A stretch of DNA of 64,000 bases from Allobosea sp. (GTDB lineage: Bacteria; Pseudomonadota; Alphaproteobacteria; Rhizobiales; Beijerinckiaceae). The position numbers and the translations under genes were made by a program. This document shows, piece by piece, positions 18,134 through 28,567 of the stretch (position 1 is the first letter of the stretch; each line of letters starts with the position of its first letter). The notes below the pieces were generated by a model. That model made no database searches. It was given only the letters and a program-made list of their open reading frames with translations, and had not been told where the DNA came from. Location: assembly GCF_030695125.1 (NCBI RefSeq), contig NZ_JAUYTP010000045.1:62001-126000 (forward strand), in the 5' to 3' direction.

Positions 18134-18643
18134 ATGACAGGCCCGATCCACTCCCTCTGGCTGATGCCCTCGGCCGCCGACGGCGCCCTTCTCGCGGGCA
18201 TCCTCGCCGATCTCTCCGGCCGCTTCGGCACGCCGCTCTTCACGCCGCATCTGACCATCGCAGGCGATACCGACAGGCCGGTGACGCAGCTTGCGACAGA
18301 GATCGTGGCGGCCGCAGCCGAGGTCGCGGCCTTCTCCGAGGCTGTGTTGGGGATCGAGACGAGCGAGACCTTCTTTCGCTCCTTTTATGCCCGTTTCGCC
18401 GTGTCGGCGCCGCTGGCGGCGCTCAAGCAGCGGCTCGACCCGCTGGCGCGCGAGCCCTTCCTGCCGCATGTCTCGCTGCTCTACGGACCGGTCGCGGCCA
18501 GGCCGAAGGCGGAGGCCGCAGCCCAGGTCTCGGCCGCGCTGACCGGCCGCCCGATCCGCTTCGACCGACTCTGCGTCGTCACCTCCGGCCAGGACGTCCC
18601 GATCGCCGACTGGCGGATTGTCGAGACGGTGATGCTGGGCTGA
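18134..18643 (+). CDS. CPDase-like 2H phosphoesterase
   Basis: Protein of 169 residues with the two HxT/SxX motifs of the 2H phosphoesterase superfamily: HLTI (about residue 39) and HVSL (about 114). The opening HSLWLMPS matches the cyclic nucleotide phosphodiesterase (CPDase) branch, which hydrolyses 1'',2''- or 2',3'-cyclic phosphates from RNA or ADP-ribose metabolism. It is divergent from the ABC importer with a short shared promoter. The specific substrate is not known. Confidence 0.8.
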   Translation: MTGPIHSLWLMPSAADGALLAGILADLSGRFGTPLFTPHLTIAGDTDRPVTQLATEIVAAAAEVAAFSEAVLGIETSETFFRSFYARFAVSAPLAALKQRLDPLAREPFLPHVSLLYGPVAARPKAEAAAQVSAALTGRPIRFDRLCVVTSGQDVPIADWRIVETVMLG

Positions 18644-18661
18644 CGACGATCAAGCGCCACC

Positions 18662-18788
18662 GTCATTCCGGGGCTTCGCGCAGCGAAGAACCCGGAACCC
18701 ACGACCGGGTGAGCCCGCGTCATGGAGGTTGCCTGGCGCTCACCCCGTCGTGGGTTCCGGGTTCGGCCTTTGGCCGCCCCGGAATGAC
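18662..18788. repeat. Dispersed palindromic repeat (GTCATTCCGGGG family)
   Basis: Arms GTCATTCCGGGG and CCCCGGAATGAC enclose a second inverted pair (GAACCCGGAACCCACGAC with GTCGTGGGTTCCGGGTTC). It lies between the convergent CPDase-like and dihydroorotase-like genes. Confidence 0.85.
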
Positions 18789-18810
18789 TGGGTGGTCCAA
18801 TCGCGAACCC

Positions 18811-20148
18811 TCAGCCCCTCGGCAGCGCCTCCAGGAACCGCGCCGGCTCGCCCTGCGACGGCGTGACGATCTGCGCTCCCCACATCACCTTCTGGCCACG
18901 GACATAGGTGCCCACCGGCCAGCCGGTCACGGTAACGCCGTCATAGGGCGTCCAGCCGCATTTCGAGGCGCCCCAGGCGTTGGTGATCGTCTCGCGCCGC
19001 TTCAGGTCGACGATGGTGAGGTCGGCGTCGTAGCCGGCGGCGATGCGGCCCTTGCCCTCCATCCCGAAGATGCGCTGCGGCCCGTGGCTGGAGAGGTCGA
19101 CGAAACGCTCGAGCGTGAGCCGCCCGGCATTCACATGGTCGAGCATGATCGGCACCAGCGTCTGCACGCCCGGCATGCCGGAATGGCTGGCGGGATAGGC
19201 GTGGTGCTTCTCCTCATGCGTGTGGGGCGCATGGTCGGAGCCGAGCACGTCGACGATGCCCTGTTCGACGCCCCACCAGATGCGCTGGCGGTGGCTGTCG
19301 TCGCGGATCGGCGGGTTCATCTGGGCATAGGTGCCGAGCCGCTCGTAGCAGTCCGGCGCGACCAGCGTGAGATGGTTCGGCAGCACCTCCACGGTCGCGA
19401 CATCCTTGTGATCCCGGAGGAATTCCATCTCCTCGCCGGTCGAGATGTGCAGGACATGCACCCTTGCCCCCGTCTCATGCGCGATCCGCACCAGCCGCTG
19501 CGTGCAGGTCAGCGCGACCTCCGGCGAACGCCAGACCGGGTGGCTCGCCGGGTCGCCCGTGACGCGCAGGCCCATCCGCTCTCGCAGCATGCCCTCATCC
19601 TCGGAATGGAAGGCGGCGCGCCGGCGCGTCTGGCGCAGGATGGCGGCGACGCCTTCATCGTCCTCGACCAGCAGGTTGCCGGTGGACGACCCCATGAAGA
19701 CCTTGATGCCGGCCGCGCCCGGCAGGCGCTCCAGCTCGGGGATATCCTTCACGTTCTCATGCGTCCCGCCAACCCAGAAGGCGAAGTCGCAATGCATGCG
19801 GTGCCGCCCGCGCGCAATCTTGTCGGCCAGCGCCGCTTCGCTGGTCGTCAGCGGGTTGGTGTTGGGCATCTCGAACACGCAGGTGACGCCGCCCAGCACC
19901 GCCGCGCGCGAGCCGCTCTCCAGATCCTCCTTGTGGTCGAGCCCTGGCTCGCGGAAATGCACTTGGCTGTCGATCACGCCGGGGAGGATGTGCAGCCCCG
20001 TGCAATCCACCACCTCCCCGGCCGAGGCGCGAGAGAGATCGCCGAGCGCCATGATCTTGCCGCCGGTGATGCCGAGGTCGCGCTGCACGCGCCCGTCATG
20101 GTTCACCACCGTGCCGCCCTTGAGGATCACGTCGAACATCTGCGGCAT
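18811..20148 (-). CDS. Dihydroorotase-like amidohydrolase (PyrC/AllB superfamily)
   Basis: Cyclic amidohydrolase of 445 residues. The family metal-site region appears as DSQVHFREPG (about 60-69), where the first metal-binding His of the usual HxH is Gln62 and only His64 remains. The lysine carboxylated in binuclear members is likely in GIKVFMGSSTG, and later HVLHISTGEE and GSDHAPHTHEEK supply His and Asp. The ATG at 20148 has AGGAG upstream. It resembles the alphaproteobacterial group annotated as dihydroorotase, so pyrimidine synthesis is the default role, but the altered ligand leaves dihydropyrimidinase- or allantoinase-like activity possible. Confidence 0.78.
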   Translation of the reverse strand: MPQMFDVILKGGTVVNHDGRVQRDLGITGGKIMALGDLSRASAGEVVDCTGLHILPGVIDSQVHFREPGLDHKEDLESGSRAAVLGGVTCVFEMPNTNPLTTSEAALADKIARGRHRMHCDFAFWVGGTHENVKDIPELERLPGAAGIKVFMGSSTGNLLVEDDEGVAAILRQTRRRAAFHSEDEGMLRERMGLRVTGDPASHPVWRSPEVALTCTQRLVRIAHETGARVHVLHISTGEEMEFLRDHKDVATVEVLPNHLTLVAPDCYERLGTYAQMNPPIRDDSHRQRIWWGVEQGIVDVLGSDHAPHTHEEKHHAYPASHSGMPGVQTLVPIMLDHVNAGRLTLERFVDLSSHGPQRIFGMEGKGRIAAGYDADLTIVDLKRRETITNAWGASKCGWTPYDGVTVTGWPVGTYVRGQKVMWGAQIVTPSQGEPARFLEALPRG

Positions 20149-20184
20149 GGCTGGGCTCCTCAAGGCCTTTGAATGATGCCGCGC

Positions 20185-20311
20185 GAACCACACCGTCATC
20201 CCGGACAAGCCGCGAAGCGGCGCAGATCCGGGATCCATCATAGGGTTCCGTGGTGCCCTATGATGGATCCCGGAGCTCCGCTTCGCTGCGTCCGGGATGA
20301 CGGTGTGGTTC
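20185..20311. repeat. Nested perfect palindromic repeat
   Basis: Outer arms of 22 bases (20185-20206 and 20290-20311) are exact inverted copies. Inside them lie 16-base inverted arms (GGGATCCATCATAGGG and its complement) around a short loop. It fills most of the gap between the divergent dihydroorotase-like and ygfZ genes and could form a long hairpin or cruciform. Confidence 0.9.
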
Positions 20312-20414
20312 ACGAGGCAGACGAAAACGAGTTAGCCGAAACGGCGCGCGCTGGCGAGTTGAGAACGCGCGCGAAGCCGCCTACCTATCGCCTTTATCCG
20401 CAGGAGCCGAAGCC

Positions 20415-21299
20415 ATGCCCGCCACCCATCTGATCGACCGCGGCGTCATCCGCGTCGCCGGCGAGGACGCCCGCCCCTTCCTGCAGAACCTCGTCACCAA
20501 CGACCTGGAGGCGGTGACGCCGGTACAGGCCGGCTATGGCGCGCTGCTGACACCGCAGGGCAAGATCATCTGCGATTTTCTCGTCGTCGCGCTCCCCGAT
20601 GCCGAGGGCGGCGGCTTCCTGCTCGACACGCCCCTGCTCCAGACCGCCGACCTGATGAAACGCCTCAAGCTCTACAAGCTGCGCGCCAAGGTGACCCTCG
20701 AAGACCTCTCCGAGGCGACCGCCGTGATCGCCGCGACCGATGGCGGCGCGCTGCCAGCCGATTCAGGCCTCGTCTATGCCGATCCGCGCCTGCCGGGGCT
20801 GGGACAGCGCGCCCTGATCGACCGAGACGGCGCAGCGGAGATCGCGACCGCCCCCGCCGACGACTGGCATGCCCGCCGCGTCGCGCTCGGCATCCCCGAG
20901 GGCGGCCGCGACTTCGCCTATGGCGACGCCTTCCCGCATGAGGCGCTGCTCGACCAGACCGGCGGCGTCTCCTTCAAAAAGGGCTGCTATATCGGCCAGG
21001 AGGTCGTCTCCCGCATGCAGCATCGCGGCACCGCCCGCACCCGCGTCGTGCCGGTCGTCTTCGACGGCGGCATCGCGGCCGAGACCGGCGCGGAAGCCGT
21101 GGCCGGCGGCAAGCCGCTGGGCAAAATCGGCTCGGCCGCCAACGGCCGTGCGCTGGCATTGCTGCGGCTCGACCGCGTCGCCGATGCGCAGGCCGCGGGC
21201 GAGCCTCTGCTCGGCGGCGGCATGGCCTTTACACTGGCGAAGCCGGATTTCATCCGCTTCCCCTTCCCCGGCGAGGCGGGCTTTGGAGCCGCGGCATGA
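20415..21299 (+). CDS. ygfZ: Folate-binding Fe-S cluster protein YgfZ
   Basis: Protein of 294 residues in the GcvT-like YgfZ/IBA57 family, which uses folate to support assembly or repair of certain [4Fe-4S] enzymes. The family signature KGCYIGQE with the conserved cysteine is at about residues 191-198. It overlaps tag by 4 bases (ATGA) and starts the ygfZ-tag-HD cluster. IspH and other Fe-S proteins in the window could be clients; this is inference. Confidence 0.9.
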   Translation: MPATHLIDRGVIRVAGEDARPFLQNLVTNDLEAVTPVQAGYGALLTPQGKIICDFLVVALPDAEGGGFLLDTPLLQTADLMKRLKLYKLRAKVTLEDLSEATAVIAATDGGALPADSGLVYADPRLPGLGQRALIDRDGAAEIATAPADDWHARRVALGIPEGGRDFAYGDAFPHEALLDQTGGVSFKKGCYIGQEVVSRMQHRGTARTRVVPVVFDGGIAAETGAEAVAGGKPLGKIGSAANGRALALLRLDRVADAQAAGEPLLGGGMAFTLAKPDFIRFPFPGEAGFGAAA

Positions 21300-21937
21300 G
21301 CGACACGATCACCGCGGGCGAAGAGCGCATCGCCATCGCCGGGCCCGACGGCAAGTTCCGCTGCCGCTGGCCGGGCACCGACCCGCTCTATCTCGCCTAT
21401 CACGACACCGAATGGGGCGTGCCCGAATATGACTCCCGCGCGCTCTGGGAGAAGCTGATCCTCGACGGCTTCCAGGCCGGGCTGTCCTGGATCACCATCC
21501 TGCGGAAGCGCGACGCCTTCCGCGCCGGCTTTGCGAATTTCGATCCGGAACTGGTTGCACGCTTCGGCGAGGCCGATGTCGCGCGCCTGCTCGCCGACCC
21601 CGGCATCATCCGCCATCGCGGCAAGATCGAAGGCACGATCAAGAGCGCGCGCGCCTATCTCGCGATCAGCGAGCGCGAGCCCTTCGCCGATTTCCTCTGG
21701 AAGCATCTCGACGGCCGCGTCCTGCAGAACAGCTTCCGCACGCAGGGCGAGGTGCCGACGCAGACGGCGATCTCCGAGGCGATGGCGAAGGAGTTGAAGA
21801 AGGCCGGCTTCACCTTCTGCGGCCCGACCATCGTCTACGCCTTCATGCAGGCCTGCGGGTTGGTCAACGACCACCTCACCGGCTGCTTCCGCTGGCAGGA
21901 ATGCGCCGCGCTGGCGCGCGACATCAGGCCGGCATGA
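21296..21937 (+). CDS. tag: DNA-3-methyladenine glycosylase I Tag
   Basis: Base-excision repair enzyme of 213 residues that removes 3-methyladenine. It has the N-terminal zinc-site Cys (CRWPG), the YHDTEWGVP motif, ILDGFQAGLSWITILRKR with the catalytic-region Glu/Trp residues, and the C-terminal zinc ligands in DHLTGCFRW. Translation is probably coupled to ygfZ through a 4-base overlap. Confidence 0.93.
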   Translation: MSDTITAGEERIAIAGPDGKFRCRWPGTDPLYLAYHDTEWGVPEYDSRALWEKLILDGFQAGLSWITILRKRDAFRAGFANFDPELVARFGEADVARLLADPGIIRHRGKIEGTIKSARAYLAISEREPFADFLWKHLDGRVLQNSFRTQGEVPTQTAISEAMAKELKKAGFTFCGPTIVYAFMQACGLVNDHLTGCFRWQECAALARDIRPA

Positions 21938-21948
21938 GCGCCTCCGCC

Positions 21949-22034
21949 GTCATTGCGAGCGCAGCGAAGCAATCCAGGAGGGCTCGTTCGACGTCCCCCT
22001 GGATGGCTTCGTCGCGAGCGCTCCTCGCCATGAC
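21949..22034. repeat. Dispersed palindromic repeat (GTCATTGCGAGCG family)
   Basis: Begins GTCATTGCGAGCGCAGCGAA and ends with its approximate complement ending in CCATGAC, with inner CAATCCAG / CTGGATGG. It is a different family from the GTCATCCCGG copies and sits between tag and the HD gene. Confidence 0.8.
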
Positions 22035-22049
22035 GAAAGCCGCCTGACC

Positions 22050-22664
22050 ATGGCCCGCGCCCCCGCACCGCCGCGCGCCTGGCAGCGCATGCTGTCGGGC
22101 CGCCGGCTCGACCTGCTCGACCCCTCCCCGCTCGATGTCGAGATCGAGGACATCGCCCATGGGCTCGCCCGCGTCGCCCGCTGGAACGGCCAGACGCAGG
22201 GGCCCCATTCCTTTTCGGTCGCCCAGCACAGCCTGCTGGTCGAGGCCATCGCCGATCACCTCAACCCCGGCTGGTCGCAATCCTGGCGGCTGATGGCGCT
22301 GCTGCACGACGCGCCCGAATACGTCATCGGCGACATGATCTCGCCGTTCAAGCTGGTGATGGGCGACGCCTACAAGGCGGTGGAGACGCGGCTGCTCGGC
22401 GCCATCCATCTGCGCTTCGGCCTGCCGGCGGCCCCTCCCGCCCTGCTCAAGCGCAAGACCAAGGAGGCCGACACCATCGCCGCCTTCATGGAGGCGACGC
22501 AGCTCGCCGGCTTTTCCCGCGAGGAGGCGCTGCGCTATTTCGGCCGGCCGCAGGCGCTGCCGCGGGCGGTCACGGCGCTGCTGGAACCGCTCGACACGCA
22601 AGCCGCGCAGGAGCTCTTTCTCGCCCGTTTTGCAGCGCTCACTGCGTCAGGCGCACCTGGCTGA
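22050..22664 (+). CDS. HD-domain hydrolase (YfbR-like)
   Basis: Protein of 204 residues with an HD metal-dependent phosphohydrolase domain: the first His in FSVAQHSLLV, the HD pair in LLHDAPEYVIGD, and a later Asp in KEADTIAAF. Family members include 5'-nucleotidases and other small phosphohydrolases; the substrate is not predictable. The last 26 bases overlap the 3' end of the convergent TadG-like gene. Confidence 0.82.
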   Translation: MARAPAPPRAWQRMLSGRRLDLLDPSPLDVEIEDIAHGLARVARWNGQTQGPHSFSVAQHSLLVEAIADHLNPGWSQSWRLMALLHDAPEYVIGDMISPFKLVMGDAYKAVETRLLGAIHLRFGLPAAPPALLKRKTKEADTIAAFMEATQLAGFSREEALRYFGRPQALPRAVTALLEPLDTQAAQELFLARFAALTASGAPG

Positions 22665-23910
22665 TCTCACGCGCGATCTGCTGGAACACCGGCGTCAACT
22701 GCGCCGCGCTGCTGACCTCGTAATACATGCTCGCATTCGTCGCGCAGTTCTGCAGCAGCGTGCGATTGCCGTTGATCACCCGCACGGTATAGATCCTGAT
22801 CCCGGCATCCTTGGCGCTCTGGCAGGCGAGCCTGGTGCGGTCGTCGATCGCGCTGGCGCTGGTGGTGAAGCGGTTCTGTGTGTTTTCGCCGTCGGTCAGC
22901 AGGATCATGTACTTCGACAGCCGCGGCGTCGCGAACGGCTTCGCCCCGCTGAAAGGCACGCCCGGCGTCAGCGTCGCCATGCCCCAGTTCGCGCCGATCG
23001 CGACGTTGGTGTTGCCGACCGGCGTCATGCCGTTGATCGCGGAGTTCAGCGCCGTCCAGTCCGAGGTCAGCGGCAGGATCGGCGCCAGCGTCGACTGCGC
23101 GCAGAAATCGGCCGGATACAGCGTCGCATAGGCCGAAACCGTCTCGTTGTCCTTGACGTCGTTGGGCTGGTCGCGGTCGCTGATGCAGCCGGTCCAGCTC
23201 GATTTGGTGATTTTCACCGTGTTCGGCACCCAGTTGCCCCAGCGGTCCCGGGTGTAGGTCGTCTGCGTCTGGTCGTAGCGCAGCCAGCTCTCGTCCTTCA
23301 GCGCGGTCGCGACCTTGACCTGCGTGGCGAAGGGCACGACCGAGATCCGGATCTGGTCGGGCTCCATGGTCGCGTCCTTCATGATCTTGATCAGATCCAG
23401 CGAGGCGGCCTTGAGCGCGTCCATCTTGCTCGAGGAGGCCATCGAGCCGGTGTTGTCGAGCGCCAGCGCCAGCTCGATCGTGTTGGTGCCCCAGGTCGAT
23501 TGCGCGTCGCTGGCGATCAGCATGCTGTTCTGGCCGATCAGCCGCGTCAGGCTGGTGTCGATGGCGATCTGCGCCCCGACCGTGATCGTGCGCGCCGTCC
23601 GATCGATGGCGATGTTGGCGCCGGTGAAAGCCTTGGCGGCGTCGCCGGCGAGATTGGCCGCGATCCATTTGTTGATTCGGTCGCGCAACTCGCTGTCGCC
23701 GAGCTTGCTGGCGTCCCGCGCCGCCATCAGCGCCGCCGAGTCGATGGCCGCGTTGAGCCGCTCGCGGGCGTCGGTCGCGCGCGAGTAATCGATGGTGGCG
23801 CCCGTCACCGCGACGACCGGGACCAGCGCGAAACCGAAGATCGTGAGCACGTTTCCGCGCTCGTGATCGCGGAAACGGCGCAGCCGCTGCAAGACGTTCC
23901 GGATGCTCAT
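22639..23910 (-). CDS. TadG-like pilus-associated protein with vWA domain
   Basis: Protein of 423 residues. An N-terminal TadE/TadG-type segment (ERGNVLTIFGFALVPVVAVTGATIDYSRA, from about residue 17) carries the membrane anchor, followed by a von Willebrand A domain with MIDAS-like DNTGSM (about 152-157) and LLTDGENTQ. In tad clusters such proteins are pseudopilin-like or surface-exposed. No other tad genes are near, so it is an orphan here. The ATG at 23910 has GGGGGA upstream. Confidence 0.82.
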   Translation of the reverse strand: MSIRNVLQRLRRFRDHERGNVLTIFGFALVPVVAVTGATIDYSRATDARERLNAAIDSAALMAARDASKLGDSELRDRINKWIAANLAGDAAKAFTGANIAIDRTARTITVGAQIAIDTSLTRLIGQNSMLIASDAQSTWGTNTIELALALDNTGSMASSSKMDALKAASLDLIKIMKDATMEPDQIRISVVPFATQVKVATALKDESWLRYDQTQTTYTRDRWGNWVPNTVKITKSSWTGCISDRDQPNDVKDNETVSAYATLYPADFCAQSTLAPILPLTSDWTALNSAINGMTPVGNTNVAIGANWGMATLTPGVPFSGAKPFATPRLSKYMILLTDGENTQNRFTTSASAIDDRTRLACQSAKDAGIRIYTVRVINGNRTLLQNCATNASMYYEVSSAAQLTPVFQQIAREISQVRLTQ

Positions 23911-24026
23911 GGACTATCCCCCGACAATCAACATGCTCAAGAAAGCGCCCGGGAATCTTGCAGACTCCTGAATCCGATTGTCCAAATCCCCGGCATTCAC
24001 GGGTTTTCGCCGCATTTGACCGGATT

Positions 24027-24055
24027 TTGCGGCATACCCGCTTCGATTGCCGCAA
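24027..24055. promoter_or_regulatory. Long-arm inverted repeat upstream of malate synthase
   Basis: TTGCGGCA-N13-TGCCGCAA, perfect 8-base arms centred about 143 bases before the malate synthase ATG, in a 273-base gap that otherwise holds only leader sequence. The layout fits a dimeric regulator site; the regulator is unknown. Confidence 0.45.
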
Positions 24056-24183
24056 CGGAAACCACTCGCGCTGCAGTTGATTGTTTCGACTCTGGAACAG
24101 GTGCTCTCACTTTTATCGCGATTTCGAGAAAGCGACAAAGGCGTCATAAGGCCTGCCAACGAGACCGTCAGCCGGAGCCCGCC

Positions 24184-25785
<1,602 letters not shown>

Positions 25786-25810
25786 GCCGTACAGGCGGAG
25801 ACGCTGGGAA

Positions 25811-25951
25811 CCCCTCTCCCGGATGGGAGAGGGGCAGGGGTGAGGGCCTGCCCTTGATGTCCGGGGCTCGACGGAGCCGTGGCAACTTCTTGCTGCCGCG
25901 GCAGGCCCTCATCCGGCGCTCCGCGCCACCTTCTCCCATCCGGGAGAAGGG
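25811..25951. repeat. Dispersed palindromic repeat (CCTCTCCCGGATGGGAGAGG family)
   Basis: CCCCTCTCCC / GGGAGAGGGG at the left, then GGGTGAGGGCCTGCC paired with GGCAGGCCCTCATCC at the right, ending TTCTCCCATCCGGGAGAA. It is a third repeat family and occupies the gap between the convergent malate synthase and pgpA genes. Confidence 0.78.
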
Positions 25952-26031
25952 AAGAGGCGTCGCGGTTGTTTATCCCCGCCGCTTCCCGTCCCTGCCGCTC
26001 CGCACGCAGACGACCAGGGCGGGACGATCGC

Positions 26032-26538
26032 TCAGCCTCGCAGCCGCATCATCCGATCGAGAGCGGTCGCGGCGATGCCGATCGCCAGCCCCACGGCCAG
26101 ATCGTCGGCCATCACACCGATGCCGCCGGACAACTGCTCCAGCGCGGAGAAGGGCCAGGGCTTGAGCCGGTCGAGGGCGAGGAAGGCGAGCGCGAGACCG
26201 CCGAGCGGGATCGCGCCCAGGCGGGGCGCGGCGAGCGCCATCGCGAGCGCGCCGGCGACCTCGTCGACGACGATGCGCCGGTCATCCGAGGTGCCGGTGA
26301 CGCTGCCCCAGGACTCGGCCGCCCACCAGCCGAGCATGACGAGGCCGGCCACGCCGACCGCCCTCGCCCAGCGCGGCCCGGCCCGGTTGGCGGCGAGGAT
26401 CAGCGGGAACGACACCGCCAGCGCCAGGCCGGCGCGCAGCGGTTCGAGCAGCCCCGTGCCGAGCACGGTCGCGACGAGCAGCGGCAGGCGGTCGATCTCG
26501 GGCGATGGCAGCAGAAAGAACAGGTCGCCCGGGATCAT
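26032..26538 (-). CDS. pgpA: Phosphatidylglycerophosphatase A PgpA
   Basis: Membrane enzyme of 168 residues that dephosphorylates phosphatidylglycerol phosphate. Family motifs are TSDDRRIVVDEVAG, LDRLKPWP and GIGVMADDLAVG, with several hydrophobic spans. An ATG at 26538 is used; a GTG one codon upstream is also open. It lies 64 bases after the CNNM-family gene on the same strand and is probably co-transcribed. Confidence 0.9.
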   Translation of the reverse strand: MIPGDLFFLLPSPEIDRLPLLVATVLGTGLLEPLRAGLALAVSFPLILAANRAGPRWARAVGVAGLVMLGWWAAESWGSVTGTSDDRRIVVDEVAGALAMALAAPRLGAIPLGGLALAFLALDRLKPWPFSALEQLSGGIGVMADDLAVGLAIGIAATALDRMMRLRG

Positions 26539-26602
26539 CACGCGCGGCCGCTCTCACCGGCCTGAGGTGCGAAGCGGCGACGCATCGCGGCCCCGGCCGG
26601 CA

Positions 26603-27655
26603 TCAGGCGGACCGGCCGACGCGCAGCTTGTGCTGCTGGCGGGCCTTGTCCTGCATGTCCACCGTCGTGTCGGTCTCGTCGACGATCTCGGCGCCGAGCA
26701 GCGTCTCGATCGCGTCTTCCATCGTGACGATGCCGGCGGTCCCGCCAAAACTGTCGACCACGAGCGCGATGTGCTCGTGCTTGGCGACGAAATCGTTGAA
26801 TAGCTGAAAGAGGCTGTAGCTCTCGGGCACGACCGGGATCTCGCGCATGAAGGCGCTGAGCGGCTTGGTGCCTTCGTCGTCGATGAGATGCTCGAGCACC
26901 TCGTCCTTGAGGACGTAGCCGATGATGGTCTCGGACGAAGCATCCTCGCGCAGGGGAATGCGGGAATAGGTCAGTTCCTCCTGATGGTCGTAGAACTCCC
27001 GCGCCGTCATCGTCTGCGGCGCCGTCACCACCACGGTGCGCGGCGTCATGATACCCCGCACATGCCGCGTCTTGAACTGCAGCAGGTTCTGGATGAACTG
27101 GATCTCGGTGTCGTCGAGATGGCCCTCCTGCGAGCCGATCTGCGCCATCGCCAGGAAATCGGTCCGGCTGAAGATCTGCTTCTCCTTGTTGGAGTTGAAG
27201 ATCCCGGTGATCGACTGGCAGAGCCAGATGACCGGCGCCAGGACCTTCAGGACGAGATCGAGCGACCTGATCGTGAAGGGGGCGAGCGCCCGCCAGTTGG
27301 TCGCGCCGATGGTCTTGGGGATGATCTCGGAAAGGATCAGGATCGCGGCCGTCATCAGCACGGGCACGGCGAGGCCCGTGATCAGCGGGTTGCTGTCGGC
27401 CCAGATCAGGGTCGCCTGCGCACCGACGCCGATCGCGCCGACGGTATGCGCGATCGTGTTCAGCGTCAGGATGCCCGCCAGCGGCCGGTCGATGTTGTTC
27501 TTGAAGTCGCGCAGGATCAGCCCGGACTTGCTGCCCTTGTTCAGCTCGATTTGCATGTAGGAGGGCGAGATGCTGAGCAGGACGGCTTCCCACAGCGAAC
27601 AAACGAAGGACAGCGCAATGGAGAGAACCGCGAAAGCGACAAGGAGGGTTAACAT
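26603..27655 (-). CDS. CNNM/CorC-like membrane protein with CBS domains
   Basis: Protein of 350 residues: an N-terminal CNNM (DUF21) transmembrane domain (about residues 1-170, including LSEIIPKTIGATNW) and a paired CBS domain (about 190-320; IMTPRT and IALVVDSFGGTAGIVTMEDAIE). It lacks the C-terminal CorC_HlyC domain found in longer members. The family is tied to Mg2+/Co2+ transport or homeostasis. The ATG at 27655 has AAGGA 6 bases upstream; a TTG 15 bases earlier is less likely. Confidence 0.86.
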   Translation of the reverse strand: MLTLLVAFAVLSIALSFVCSLWEAVLLSISPSYMQIELNKGSKSGLILRDFKNNIDRPLAGILTLNTIAHTVGAIGVGAQATLIWADSNPLITGLAVPVLMTAAILILSEIIPKTIGATNWRALAPFTIRSLDLVLKVLAPVIWLCQSITGIFNSNKEKQIFSRTDFLAMAQIGSQEGHLDDTEIQFIQNLLQFKTRHVRGIMTPRTVVVTAPQTMTAREFYDHQEELTYSRIPLREDASSETIIGYVLKDEVLEHLIDDEGTKPLSAFMREIPVVPESYSLFQLFNDFVAKHEHIALVVDSFGGTAGIVTMEDAIETLLGAEIVDETDTTVDMQDKARQQHKLRVGRSA

Positions 27656-27910
27656 TGTGTCCTTCAACAAGAATTCGTCAGCGCCACAGAATCTTCTGCG
27701 ACTATCGCGATCAAATGGGGATAAAAGCGCCTTTTGACAACCCAGCTGGTATCATGAAGCGCTCGCACCTGCGCATCAGCGATGCGATCGACTGTCGTAA
27801 TACATGAGACAGCGCCGCATGCGCGCGAACAAGACGCACCGCGCCTGAACCGGGCGGCGACCGTCCATGCAGCCCTGCCAACCCGCCTTCGAATCGGCTA
27901 GACCCGCCCC

Positions 27911-28480
27911 ATGATCCAGCCCTTCCCCGCCCGCCTCACCGCAGCCGTCGCGCGCTACCGCGCCGAGATCGCCGGCCCGCGCGAGCATCTCTCGCTGCTG
28001 CGCTGGCAGATCGACCAGGGCCATGCGCTCGACTCGCGCGACACCTTTCCCGGCCATGTCACCACCAGCGCCTATGTGCTCTCGCCCGATCACAGCCGCA
28101 TTCTGCTGATCGACCATGTCGTGATCGGCCGCTGGCTCCAGCCCGGCGGGCACTGGGAGGAGGCGGAGAGCTTCCACGCCTCGGCCGCGCGCGAGGCGCT
28201 GGAGGAGACCGGCGTGCAGGGGCTGCGCCTGCATCCCTGGCACGAGGGCAGCGACGCGCCCTTCGTCATCGACAGCCATGACGTCCCCGGCAAGCCGTCC
28301 CGCGGCGAGCCCGCCCATGTCCATCACGACCTGCAATATCTCTTCCTGGCCGATCCGGGCGCACCGCTCGTCGCCCAGATCGAGGAGGTCCACGCCGCCG
28401 CCTGGAAGCCTCTCACCGAACTCGCCGACATCGCCCCGCTGGGCCTCGCACGGATCCGCAGCCTGACGCCGCCGGGGTGA
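27911..28480 (+). CDS. NUDIX hydrolase
   Basis: Protein of 189 residues with a complete NUDIX box (GGHWEEAES...REALEETGV, about residues 77-99), which binds Mg2+ for hydrolysis of nucleoside diphosphate-linked compounds. The N-terminal helical part (about 1-45) is typical of a subgroup with no known substrate. It stands alone, upstream of the frm operon. Confidence 0.87.
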   Translation: MIQPFPARLTAAVARYRAEIAGPREHLSLLRWQIDQGHALDSRDTFPGHVTTSAYVLSPDHSRILLIDHVVIGRWLQPGGHWEEAESFHASAAREALEETGVQGLRLHPWHEGSDAPFVIDSHDVPGKPSRGEPAHVHHDLQYLFLADPGAPLVAQIEEVHAAAWKPLTELADIAPLGLARIRSLTPPG

Positions 28481-28539
28481 GGGCTGCGGCATCGCAGCCG
28501 CGTTGACGGCTCCGGCCCGGCATCCTAGAACGGCGGAAC

Positions 28540-28558
28540 GATACACCCCCCCAGTATC
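28540..28558. promoter_or_regulatory. CsoR/FrmR-type operator
   Basis: On the minus strand it reads GATACTGGGGGGGTGTATC: an AT-rich inverted pair (ATAC/GTAT) around a G-tract, the layout of RcnR/CsoR/FrmR operators. It lies 9 bases before the frmR ATG, so FrmR binding would block its own operon. The formaldehyde response is known for the family; binding here is inferred. Confidence 0.75.
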
Positions 28559-28567
28559 GGGGAGCCG

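Noticed and set aside
22630..24183. A 5' extension of the malate synthase frame of over 500 codons
   Set aside because: It runs antisense through the TadG-like gene; homology and a ribosome site place the real start at 24184.
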